Shown here in pieces: positions 9,708-20,048 of a stretch of 64,000 bases of DNA. The stretch is taken from assembly GCA_023375675.1 (NCBI GenBank), contig JALQBC010000023.1, positions 310,001 to 374,000 on the forward strand, read 5' to 3'. The position numbers and the translations under genes were made by a program. Below the pieces are notes generated by a model. The model was not told the DNA's origin, ran no database searches, and saw nothing but the letters and a program-made list of their open reading frames with translations. The DNA is from Cytospora piceicola. Its lineage: Eukaryota > Ascomycota > Sordariomycetes > Diaporthales > Cytosporaceae. Positions within the stretch are counted from its first letter, which is position 1. Every line of letters starts with the position of its first letter.

Positions 9708-10714
9708 GACGCGGCAAGGAGACTCAGTCAAAATTGGCTTTTATGCATGCGCCTCGGTCCAATAACATACTGGCGAGTGGTTTGACGGTATAAAGATTGG
9801 TAGTAGTAGGCTTCACCTTTGGAATAGATCGTTTTGATGCGATAGCGAACGCGGTTCTTTTTCTGCCGTCTTCTAACCCTGAAGATGCACACCGCCCTTG
9901 AAGTCAATGTGAGGAAGGGGCCTCCTTTAGAGTCTTACCCTAACCCTAATGACTACACCCCTTCGATTTCCAGACTACCGATTTGCCAAGGGTCTCAAAT
10001 CGATAAGTGTGGCCATGTAAGTGAAGCATTCTTCGAAAAACAATCATCTGAAAACTTGCCTTTGGGAATGTCTTACTGGTATTTAGTCAATATGTACTAA
10101 GGAAGCATATTGAAACCGCACTGTCGCACATTACAGGTGTTAGCCTACCTAGGTATCCAGAAGCAGATATCAACGAAGGCGCAGTGACCAGAGTGATACG
10201 CCACTACCACATCTTGCTGATATACCAGTATGTGCTCCTCTACACTTTGAACCTGACTTCGAACAGGCCGTAGGGAGCAAGGGAAACTCTTAAGACAGTC
10301 GTGGTGATCATTTACTGTTACCCGCGATGCGGATACAACATTGAATGGAATCACTAGAGTTATCTGTCCTGAGAATCTATAAAGAATGTTTCACAAGGTG
10401 ATAAGGTAAACCTACCGAGGCACATGTCGAAAGTGACGTAACCTGGTACATTAAGTAAGTTCTTCCCAGTAAGCTGGGGCTTCGAAGACGGGCAACCAAA
10501 TAGCAGGTACCTACCTAGGTACTTAAGTAGGTAGCCAGGGCTGGAGTGTTCTCTAAATAATTAGATGACTTGCTATGTATCCCAGACCTGAGTACCAAAC
10601 TCCATCCCCAATGACAACCTTCCTTACCAATCTGCCGCAATTTTTTGTCGACCTTGAACCTCACAAGCAGCCATCAAGGCCGACTTTGTATCCTAAAAAC
10701 CTGCCCTACCCACA
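9708..10714. other. Divergent promoter region
   Basis: It separates the mitochondrial unknown gene (-) from the O-methyltransferase (+). It holds a telomere-like motif at 9936-9949 and a CTAGGTA palindrome cluster at 10505-10534, about 180 bp before the methyltransferase start. No gene is supported. Confidence 0.5.
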
Positions 10715-12149
10715 ATGGCTGTGCCCACTCCCAAAGAGGAGATCCTTGCGATTCTCAGAGGTATCAATGCCACTGGAGAGTCACTTGGCGTTAACAATGC
10801 CAGCGAAGTCTCCAAAGCTCGACGCACTCTGCTGCAGGAAGCCAAGAAGCTAGTCGCGGCCTTGGAGGATCCTCATGCAGAGGTCTGGCCACGAGCTTTC
10901 CAAGTCAATGTTGGTGTGAGTGTATCCACCCCCCGCCCCCCCCCACCGTGTTCAGACTATCCTGAGGGTTTTCTTTTTGAATTTGGGGGCCGTTACCATG
11001 ATATTCCATCAGAGCAATCTATCGCCCTGGAAACTCAAAAATGTTCCACTCCTTCCTCTAGATTGTGCTGAACAAGATGTCCCAGATTTCAATTGACATC
11101 GCATGGAACCTCGGAGTCTGGGACAAACTTGGAAGTCAAGGATCAATTTCTCTTGTTGAGATTGTTGAGGAGACTGGAGCAGATGGAAATGTTCTAGGTA
11201 CGTAATTACTCACTGGAAGCATTTGCAGTAGCTGACCAGTTTGCAAGTCAGAATCTTTCGCCAACTCACGGCAGCTGGACTTCTCGTTGACGTGTCCGGT
11301 CCTCGAGGTCCAGGCTATGCTCTCACGTCCCTGGGAAAGCCCTATCTCGATCCGAACCATCGATCATTCAACCGTTTTCTTCTCCACGACGTCGTCTCGA
11401 ATCTACGCCAGGCGGTCGAGCACAAGTCCACCCGAAGCATGGGATCGGTGACATCGCCTATGAAACCCTGGCTCACGCTGGCACGGGACCCCGAGCGAGC
11501 CAGGGCCATGGCCATGGGCATGAAGTCTCTCAGCACGGGCAGCCTAGCCGTCACTGCGTTTCCATTTGGAGAGGAGCTTGCGAAGATAGGCATCAGGGAT
11601 GACGAGATAGCCATTGTCGATATTGCCGGAGGACAAGGACACATCATGGTGGATGTTCTCGAGCGGTATCCCAAGCTGAAGGGTCGCATCATTGTTCAAG
11701 ATCTTCCTGCGGTACTTGACAGTGTTCTTGGTGGTCCTCCTAAGGGCATCGAGTTTATGCCGTACAATATTTTTACTCCTCAGCCTGTCCGAAACGCACA
11801 CATTTACTACATGCGTCACATTATTCATGATTGGGATGATGAGTCTATGGGCATGATCCTGCAGCAGCTTCTTTCAATTCTGAGGGAGAGGCCTGCCACC
11901 AAGTTACTTCTGGCCGATTTGGTGCTTCCGGAGACGAACACGGGGATGCAAGAGGCAATCAGGGACTTCACTTTGTTCCCCATCGGAGGCATGGAGAGGA
12001 CTGAGAGCCAGTGGCGAAAGCTACTGGAGAGGAACGGGCTGGAGATCAAGAAGATCTGGAGGGGAACTGAGCCCGAGGCTTGTGTCGAGTGCACTCTGGC
12101 GAGGGGACCTGGCGGTCATACTTTGATGGGAAGGGCCAAAATCTGTTGA
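10715..12149 (+). CDS. SAM-dependent O-methyltransferase (COMT/plant-type fold, fungal secondary-metabolism class)
   Basis: The model joins 10715..10915, 11062..11197 and 11248..12149 and gives 412 aa. Intron 1 (146 nt) has a perfect GTGAGT donor and a CTCTAG acceptor. Intron 2 (50 nt) has a GTACGT donor, a GCTGAC branch and an AAG acceptor. Both keep the frame. The N-terminal part is a dimerisation/winged-helix region (QISIDIAWNLGVWDKLG, then IFRQLTAAGLLVDV and YALTSLGKPYL). SAM motif I is DIAGGQGH at about 237-244. The catalytic-base region is RHIIHDWDD, with His306 as the likely general base. The C-terminal EACVECTLAR strand is typical. Such enzymes methylate phenolic hydroxyls of polyketide or aromatic products. 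The gene converges on the ACMSD-type decarboxylase (298 bp between stops), which would fit joint action on an aromatic acid. There is no synthase nearby. Confidence 0.94.
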
Positions 12150-12447
12150 GAAGGCTGGCGGAGTTGGAGGACAGATGTATGAGCTGTCTGCAATTAGACG
12201 GTAATATCGTTTACAAGTGCGAATACCGCGATATACTGCTTTCCAAGCCGGATTACTGAGAATTTCCTGCGTGGAATAGTTTAGAGAGGGGACGCCCGGT
12301 GGAAGGGTTTGTTGTGAAGTCTATATGCGTATGCATCGTCAAGGTGTCAAGGAGGTTTCTTGATGTTGACTTCAATAATGACCCATTCTCTGTCTCAATA
12401 ATCAACGACTATTCACTTTTTACTTTTCGATTGAGCCATGAATTGGC
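12150..12447. other. Convergent spacer, methyltransferase to decarboxylase
   Basis: A 298-bp spacer between two stop codons, moderately AT-rich. No gene or repeat seen; it presumably holds both 3' ends. Confidence 0.6.
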
Positions 12448-13434
12448 TCAAGCCTTGACGTCAAGTTTCAGCAACGTCGATGCGTTCTTCCAACGTATCC
12501 CTTCCAGCTCCTCGGTGCTGACGAGACCACTCGCCTCAAGTTCCTCTAACCACTTGAGTCCGTCCTCATTAGCAGAGAAAGGGTAGTCCACACTATACAG
12601 AATCCTATCCTTCTTTGTGTTCCTCAGGATGGTGACCAAAGGGTCCAAGCTCCAGTTGCCGCTTGTAGTCAACCAAAGGTTCTCATCCCACACTTGCCTG
12701 AAACTCCTAGTTCTTCCCCAGCGGCCTGAGGTCCTCTCGATCCGTTGCAGCATGTAAGGTATCATCTCGCCAAAGTGCCCGATGATGATCTTCAGCTTGG
12801 GGAAGCGGTCGAAAATACCGGCGCCAAACAACCTAATAATGTGCATGGCGACGTCACTGTGCCAACCAAATCCAAAGGCGGAAATCGCCAACGTGATGTC
12901 ATCAGGGACAGTGGCAGACTTGAAGCCGGCCTCGAAGATGTCGTCCGAGGGCCATGTGGGGTGTATATAAATCGGCACGTCCAGCTCCGAAGCCATCATC
13001 CACACGACGTCATACTCGGGGCCTTCGTAATATTTCCCCGCGTCCATGTGGTTCTCGACCAGGGCACCGACAAACTTGACCCCGGCGGCCCCCGAACACA
13101 TGCGCTGCAGCTCGGCAGCCGCTTCATCCGGATGCCCCATCGGGAGGTTCGCAAAGCCGGCGAAGCGATCCGGGTGGCTCCGGACCGCGTCGGCGAGCTG
13201 GTCATTCGCGGCTCGGCACTGCTCTGGAGATAGTTCTCCGGGTCCGTGGGAGATGACTTGTAGGGTGACCTTGCCGGCGTCCATGTTCTTGATGCGCACT
13301 GGGCCGAGTTCTGTGAATTTGTCCCAGAGGCCTGGAGCATGTTTCAGACCTTCATTATTCTTGCTCAGAGTTGCCTCCGCAGCTTTGGACATGAAATGCT
13401 CCTCAAGGGTGATGATTGGGCCGCTGGTCGCCAT
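12448..13434 (-). CDS. Amidohydrolase-2 (ACMSD family) decarboxylase of aromatic acids
   Basis: This 328-aa intronless protein belongs to the metal-dependent ACMSD / gamma-resorcylate / 2,3-dihydroxybenzoate decarboxylase family. The metal- and substrate-binding residues are visible: Glu11 and His13 in TLEEHF, His158 in YIHPTWP, His220 in IIGHFGEMIPYML and Asp283 in YSVDYPF. The full TIM-barrel length is present. The EEH form (not the HxH form of true amidohydrolases) and the IERTSGRWG segment fit the non-oxidative decarboxylases of hydroxybenzoates, so orsellinate-, salicylate- or resorcylate-like acids are plausible substrates. This cannot be settled by eye. The start follows an A-rich leader, and the next Met is past the EEH motif. 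The gene converges on the O-methyltransferase, so the two may form a small tailoring or detoxification pair. Confidence 0.94.
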   Translation of the reverse strand: MATSGPIITLEEHFMSKAAEATLSKNNEGLKHAPGLWDKFTELGPVRIKNMDAGKVTLQVISHGPGELSPEQCRAANDQLADAVRSHPDRFAGFANLPMGHPDEAAAELQRMCSGAAGVKFVGALVENHMDAGKYYEGPEYDVVWMMASELDVPIYIHPTWPSDDIFEAGFKSATVPDDITLAISAFGFGWHSDVAMHIIRLFGAGIFDRFPKLKIIIGHFGEMIPYMLQRIERTSGRWGRTRSFRQVWDENLWLTTSGNWSLDPLVTILRNTKKDRILYSVDYPFSANEDGLKWLEELEASGLVSTEELEGIRWKNASTLLKLDVKA

Positions 13435-13835
13435 ACTGAATGTGATATTATTGGGATTTTGCTGTTGGGCGGGTAGTTGTTTGAGGTGAAGGTGTTTGGA
13501 ACAGTTTTGACTCGGTGTCCGTGATGAACTGAGGAGAAAATACCCTAGGTATGCAGAAGGAGGGTTGGGGTCCGATGATGTTCTTGATATATCGGAGTTT
13601 TCGGGATAGTTATGGACTTAAATAAGGTCCAGCCGTAAAACCGAAAACCGATAGTCACCATTGCCTTGATAGGAAATTGTTACTAGTAGTGGTCGACCGG
13701 CTCCACAATTGGAACCTGGTTGCCCAAAAGCCTGGAGGCGCCTTACCAGCCAGTTGGTATGGTGGATCACATCTCTGATGATTCACTCACTTTAGATTCT
13801 GGTTGAGATATTCTGTAAAGAGACACGCTCTGGTG

Positions 13836-13850
13836 CCCCCCCCCCCCCCC
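13836..13850. repeat. Homopolymer run of 15 C
   Basis: An uninterrupted C run in the spacer upstream of the decarboxylase start. Such runs are prone to length errors in assembly. Confidence 0.9.
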
Positions 13851-14138
13851 AAACAAAATCAAGGTGTAGAGCTACTCACGATCTAGCCCTGAAGGGTACC
13901 TAAACCGCAGGTATATAATTCAACATCCCTCCTCCTATTTGTTTTTGAGCGGCTATGTGAATTTCAAAGCCATGGGATGCCAAACCGTCTCCAACGGGGC
14001 TTGGTCGGCGGAGACCATAAAGGTTGTTATAGCAAGTCTGATGTGGACCCCTGATGACGACCGCTTTGGTAGACGATGCACGGCGAAGTCGGGACCGGAA
14101 GAACGCTATGTCATACTGTACGCCGCATCCTGTCCGGC

Positions 14139-14168
14139 CAAGTGAATAATTTATTGTGTATTCACTTG
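14139..14168. repeat. Perfect 10-bp inverted repeat with 10-nt loop
   Basis: CAAGTGAATA at 14139-14148 is followed 10 nt later by TATTCACTTG (14159-14168), its exact reverse complement. The stem is AT-rich with no U-tract, and no flanking gene needs it. It may be a footprint or chance. Confidence 0.6.
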
Positions 14169-15124
14169 ATAAATGCCTAACAATTCAGTGACTATCCTGG
14201 TAACTTGGTAGATTATCGTCCAGAGGGTCATGGCGTCAAATTCGCTACTGTTGAATCTGCCTGCCAAAGGCTGCGTCCGCCCATGCGTTGACATCGCTAA
14301 TGAGCTTTCTTCCTTCCAAGAATGGATCAATTTGCGCCTCCAAAACGGCTCGCCGTTTTGTGGTGGAAAACCTCGAAAACAGACTCTACATACATGAAAT
14401 CATCCATGGTGCCGCTGACCTCCCAGGTGCCAGCGATGGGACGTCGGCATCTAGGGACAGTCAGGGGATTTTTGGCACCTGGCATCGCGCACGCCCACAG
14501 CGTTTAAGATATGGACACTACCCACTTTTATGTAGGGACTTCTCCATTATCTAATGACATGTTTGCTTGATTCAACCATTTGATCGTATCAAAGGCAGGT
14601 GATCCAAAGAAATGCCTTGATATCAGCCATGCCTCTCCAGGAACTGTGAGAAAGATTTCCTTGGATTTGGCCGAGTTGAGGGCGAAGAAGGCTTCCAAGG
14701 TTCCTGAAGTAGAAGAAAGCCGGATGATGAGATATCAACGCCGTCTGACAGAGACTGGTCGTCAGCTGGGAGTCAGGACTACACGTACACTCTGTTTACC
14801 TACTTAATTACCTAGGTAGGTAGTGTGGGTCTAATCAGCTCACGGGTTAGGAAACACCAAAATGTGGAGATTCGAAGTCGTTTTCATGCGTCGAATAGGG
14901 CAAGAAAGGCAACGCCAAGTCTACAATTAACAATCAATCCTCTCGTGTTCCATCTTGACGACAGGTCTTCAAAAGGTCCCGAACTTCTCAAGCAACGTAC
15001 ATATAATACTGGAACAGAGGTTTGTGACGTGAAATTGTTATTATTTTCTACATAATTCAGAGAAATACATATTGCTCAAGTCCAAGAACCAAGCCAGAGA
15101 AAATTTCCTGGCTCGGCCTTTGAC

Positions 15125-15352
15125 TTACCTCCAGCCCCGGTAATTCGGGGGGTATCTGGACGCCCACCCGTTACCAGGATGTTGGATCCATCCCATGATG
15201 TTTCGGTTGCCCCAATACTGCTGCTGTGGATTGATACGGTAGTGGCCCTGGTAGATGTGGCTGAAATACTGAGGTCGATGGTGACCCGTGTTCCACCATA
15301 TTTCAGGTGCGTACAAGCCTCTACTGGATGAATGGTATGAGTCAGATGGCAT
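15125..15352 (-). CDS. Possible small aromatic-rich protein
   Basis: A 75-aa open frame with ATG in good context (ACACAATGCC). Its composition is striking: many Tyr, Trp, His, Asn and Gly (segments such as YWGNRNIMGW and YPPNYRGWR), almost no Lys and no Cys. There is no signal peptide. No intron is needed. I do not recognise it. Chance ORFs in this kind of DNA seldom have this composition, but a single short frame is weak evidence. Confidence 0.22.
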   Translation of the reverse strand: MPSDSYHSSSRGLYAPEIWWNTGHHRPQYFSHIYQGHYRINPQQQYWGNRNIMGWIQHPGNGWASRYPPNYRGWR

Positions 15353-15888
15353 TGTGTTACTTTGTAAAATCTATCTTCCGCTTTTTGTCAAACTGGTATT
15401 GCTTGAGGTTACTGGGTGGAGATGAAAGTGTAGAGATACTGCTTTCAATCCCGAGGACTTCAGGGACAACACATTGGTATTTATACATCAAAGGGGGCAC
15501 GATGAGTTGCTAAGCAGGCTCTTATCACTGGAAGTAATTATAGATCTCAGTCATTCGTATAACAGCAAGCGCCTTTAGTGACAACAGCTGTATAACAATA
15601 GCGATTTACCTATTGTGACTGCGTAATGCCAGCTGGGACCTCGATGACGCCCAGATGCTTGTATACTCACAACTCAGAAACTTACCGAGGCACGAAAGCC
15701 TGGAAGTGAAAATGATTGAGTCGGAATATTCTGTGCAATTACTGTCGTGATGTCCTGCACCACAGAAACCCCAGTATATCCCGTTCTGAGGCAGATGATT
15801 TTTCGTCCATCTCATATTTGCAAGTTGGCGATAGCTCAAAGTGCGTCAAAACAAACATGGGAATCAATCCAAGCCGGTACATTCTCGT

Positions 15889-16916
15889 CTAGTTATCGTC
15901 CTTGCTGAAGTCCTTCCCAGAAACGACGTGTCTTCCAACGGGGTATCTCCTGGCCCATCTCCCCGCCGGTGTCATCCGCTTGCTGCTTGTGCCGGTAGCC
16001 GAAGCCGCAGACCCAGGGCTGGCAACCGCAGTGGCCAACTCCTGGCTCACTTTCTGGGCAATGGACGGGTCTTCAGCCAGGATTGCTTTAGCAATATCGA
16101 AGCCTTGTTCATCCACGGACGTAGCGTCTTGGTTTCCTTCAACCGCTGCAGGAAGGTCCTTCTGGTTCTGTTGGATTTGAGCCTGAATACCCTCAAGCGT
16201 TTGGGCCGTGGTGATGTTGGAAGGAGAGTTATTGCTCGGCAAGCCTTCTGTGTCTTTCTGCTGAACGGCAAAGCAGCCACCGTAGTCTTGGGAATTGCGA
16301 CAGCGGACGGTACAGACGTTTCCTTGTGACGCTGGAGTCTTGTGAGTCTGGGTTTTGTGTGTAACAGTCTAGGAAAGTGAGGACTTACACCCAATGCAAG
16401 CCATGTCATCTGGCATGGTCACCGTCAACTCGAGTTGGCCATTATCATTCGCACCATTGTCCTGCTGCACATTCAGTGCCACCTGCCCGCTCGTACCAGA
16501 TGCGTTCGATGTTTGGTCCATGTCACATGTGTAAGGCCCGGTACCGTTGGCGTTGACCTGGTTGATGGCGACCTTCACTGTGCTCCCCGACGTCACCTGT
16601 GTGACATCTCCGGAGGCCAGAGCAGTCTCGGTGTTCTCTCCAATGTCGATGTTGCCCTTCAGTAGTGTTCGCCCGCACTCGTTGACGATGTTGGCGGAGA
16701 CTTCCGCAAGTGAAATGAAGTTGGCATCGCTACTATCAGAGGAGTCCACTGTGATGAATGAGCATGAGCGCATACAAATTCGGGGCTTCCATTCAGGAAC
16801 CCACCTTGAAGACCATAACTCTTTCCAGAACTGCCCTCTGCTTTCAGGATCACTCCCTGTGCGCTGGCAATTGCTAGCAGGGCCGAGGCGACGAGGGCTC
16901 GAGTTGCGGAAGCCAT
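15889..16916 (-). CDS. gEgh16/MAS-family secreted protein (appressorium/virulence-associated family)
   Basis: Exons 16916..16805, 16748..16389 and 16331..15889 give 304 aa. The introns are 56 and 57 nt. Donors are GTGGGT and GTAAGT and acceptors are CACAG and CCAG, with frame kept at both. Residues 1-19 form a clean signal peptide (ALLAIASA, then Gln-Gly). The mature part carries the family marks known from Magnaporthe GAS/MAS and Blumeria Egh16 proteins: NECGRTLLKGNID, QVNANGTGPYTCDMDQTSN, TMPDDMACIG, GNVCTVRCRN, GGCFAVQQ and QNQKDLPAAVEGN. The cysteines fit a secreted, disulfide-bonded fold. Members are strongly expressed in appressoria or on host or insect contact and some affect virulence; the exact role is unknown. 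The C-terminus is basic (RMTPAGRWARRYP), which is less usual. The gene stands alone in a long spacer. Confidence 0.9.
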
Positions 16917-19900
16917 GTTATTTTTTTTCTTCAAAAGAAGGCCAAACGATAAAATGTACCTATGTATGTTTGGAAAAATCAGGAAGCAGACCGGCTGATG
17001 GAAAATAGAAGGACTAAGGAGATGGCAGAGGAAAATAAGAACGACCAAAGAATAGAAACCACACTAGTTTTGACAATGGCAGCAACTAGGCCGACTTTTA
17101 ACCATGAAGCACATGAGAAGCCAAGTAATAAATGCCCAGGTAAAGTTGAAGCACAAGCTTCCAAGTTTCCAAACACGGGTGGCACGGGTGGCTCGCTTCG
17201 GAAGCCCCTGCTGTCTTGACCGTCTGCTACGGATGTCGTCGCACCTTAGCCGCATCGAAGCCCCTGGGTGTGTCACACCGAGACAGGGTGCACGCTTCAG
17301 CCCAGCACGTCTGCCTGTGGACCGTTCTGGCAAGCATAAATTGCAAGGTCGGAAACCAAACTGAGGCTTTTTGAGACCAGGTATTGGGATTGTATTTGTT
17401 TTGGGGGGATTTCATAACGATACGCAGCAGTTTCAAGGTTGCGAGTGTCCCAGCTCGGGAGATGGCATGTCGCGACAACAACCACCCAGTGCCACCCTGA
17501 CCGAAACAGGCAACTCGGCGGCTCGAATATCGGTATCACAGCTGGTAATGGTTTTTTTCTTGATGGTAACGTCTCTGTAGCATAGGCTACCAGGTAGCAC
17601 GCCACGTATCCAGAGGGCCTTGTATTGTAAGAGTGGCCCTGCTCATCTCGAAAAGTCTGAAGCTGATTCTATGTTATTTGACTATCCGGGATCCCGAGGC
17701 CCCTCTTGACGCATGGTATGCTAACACGTCTGTCGGTTCCGGAGTGGACAATGTTGTTTTGGTGCTTTCCAAGGGACCGGGCAAGCAGATGGATGATTCC
17801 AATAATGTCGCATACTTCAACGCATACATAAAGAGTATAGAGAGCTAATTGTTCGCCATGGATTCGGAGCTTGCCAGATCAATGTAGTTCGGACAGTATT
17901 GAATACGAGACATTGCAGTAAGAATGCGCGGGAATTCCCTTGGACTTTATTGCAGCTGGCTACTAGACGTCTGTTATTTATACAGCGATTACCATGGACT
18001 CGTATCACATCTCAGCAAACTCGCTGCATACCAAGGTGAGCTTCACAGCATTTCAATATTTCGATAACATAAGCCAAGATTGCTCATGACAAGTTGAAAT
18101 CAAACCCCAGTCAGTCGTTCGTGGGTGCTAGCACCCGCATGCTTTGGCCACAAACTAACTATGGCTCGTGGTTTGGGGCGCATTCTTCCTGGAGAAAGGG
18201 GGGGGGAGTCCGCTCCCAGTCGACTCTTGCCCGATTCTTGGCTGGTGTGCTATCGGGGTAAAGAGCACATAGAGTCCTAGAATCTATTTCATCACCAGAC
18301 GGACCTATGTCCGTCAGTTGCGAGACGTCACTGCATTTTGTTGTCGCTAATGCCCAGATGCAGGTCATGGGCTCACAGATGGGGATAGACTGTTGCTATG
18401 CCGTGTCTATTGAGGGTGGCCGCTATGGAAACCACTATTGGGTCTTTTTTGTTGGTTGTTTCTTCATCCACGAAAGGCCCAGGGTGCTCGTGATCTTGGG
18501 GGCAGTAACATCTGAACGAAGGACGTCGTGCCCAATAAAGACAGCCGTTGTCACTCAGTAGTCTGAAAAGGGGCAAACAATTGAGAGATGGATATTGTAT
18601 ATACTCCGAAACCTCATAGGGGGCTTTCACATGGTCCAGCCTGCACCCTTCTGCATCCCGAGATCCCCAACCCTTCATCAGACATTTGTCTATTGCTTTC
18701 CACATCATGACTTCAGTCAGACGTTCCCCAGCATGGACACAGCCAACATCTCGGAGAGTTCTTTTCATCATCAGTCATCCATGCCATCACCATCCCGAAA
18801 ATGCCATGGCCGATGCTGCTGAAGCCACACTTGCAAGAATAACCGCTCGATTTCTCGCCTCAGACTGCCACAATGGTCAACCACGTTAGCCTCGCGACTC
18901 TACCGTAGGTACTATTCGGGTGGACAACATTGAGAGTCTCAATCCTTCTACATGAGACTAAGTCACTATGCCATTACCAATGGTGGGGACCGTCTCTTGC
19001 CGCAAGATGAAGCTTCTCCCACTTGGGCAACCGTGGAGGGCCTTGCCGAGTTTTGTTTTGACCTCGAGCTTCAACATTGCCGATTATGCGGATGTTGATT
19101 ACGCTACTGGCGCTTTCCTGGGCTTTTTCCGAGCCACCTTCAATTTTACATACTCCACTCAGTGATATTTCTTAGGCTCCGCAAGGGGCAACAAATGCAC
19201 CCGTGACAACGACGTACCCTAATGATTAGAATGTTCTCAAGTGCTCCCAGTTACACCGTATTGGTATTGGTGATACCCCGGATCTTCTGCGTAAACCAAA
19301 GGGGCCCAGCGGGCCATGGCCACGATGACTAGTGTTGATATAGCGGACAGCCAGATTCCGTACGGAGTTTTCGGTGTGCCCCAGGTGCCCGGACAGCAGA
19401 GATAGCATACAAATAGTAGAGTAGAAGGGCTTCAGGCCTTATGAAGGATTTCTCTTCTGCCCATCGCGATCAATTCACACATCTACCCCATATAAAGGTA
19501 TCATTCAGGCGTTGAAGCTGGAAAGGGGGAATACGAACATTGAAGGCGAAGCCAGTATTGTCTTTTATCTACTGCAGCAGAGGACTCTTTAACAACCAAT
19601 CTGGGGACACTCGAGGTCCGCCGGTAAATTGCTACAACGGTAAAACATAATATAACAATTTTCCAAGTAAATCCGTTTTTATTTACGATTTACAGCTCTT
19701 GCCGCGATACCCGTCGGATCTTTCCAGTGATAGTCATAAAGTTGTTCAAATCGTCAGCTAGCTTACGAGTTCGTGCCGTCAACGTCGACCCACCCTGATA
19801 TCATCGCTGTGACCTCAAATAACACCCTGCTCATCACGATGATCCCGTTCCCTCAGTGACGTTATATTGCAAATGCCGCCAGGAGAACTGTGGTAATTGA

Positions 19901-20048
19901 GACACGGCGCGTTCAATATTTAAATCATCAAGTATTGGCTTTTTAGTCCGTCTACAAGGGTCGTCTCTTGATTCAACCTCCTTCACACTGAAATCTGAAC
20001 ATCATCATACTTCTTCACTGCAGCGGAGCAACATTCGAATACTCAAAA
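16917..20048. other. Long gene-poor spacer
   Basis: 3.1 kb. The best candidate in it is a 72-aa frame at 17633-17848 (+) whose last 50 residues look protein-like (LDAWYANTSVGSGVDNVVLVL), but it has no ATG start and no upstream exon I can join. A G-run at about 18199-18207 is simple sequence. Otherwise nothing is supported. Confidence 0.5.

Larger units (their letters stand above)
13435..15888. other. Long spacer with degenerate short ORFs
   Basis: 2.4 kb without a supported gene. It contains a run of 15 C (13836-13850), a 10-bp perfect inverted repeat (14139-14168), a CTAGGTA cluster (14797-14823) and the small aromatic-rich ORF listed separately. Fragments around 14230-14540 look weakly coding but are cut by stops in every frame. 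Confidence 0.5.

Noticed and set aside
10715..16916. A full secondary-metabolite cluster around the O-methyltransferase
   Set aside because: No polyketide synthase, peptide synthetase, terpene cyclase, P450 or cluster regulator is present; two enzymes do not make a cluster.
17633..17848. 72-aa frame whose second half looks protein-like
   Set aside because: It has no ATG start, and I could not find an upstream exon with a matching donor.
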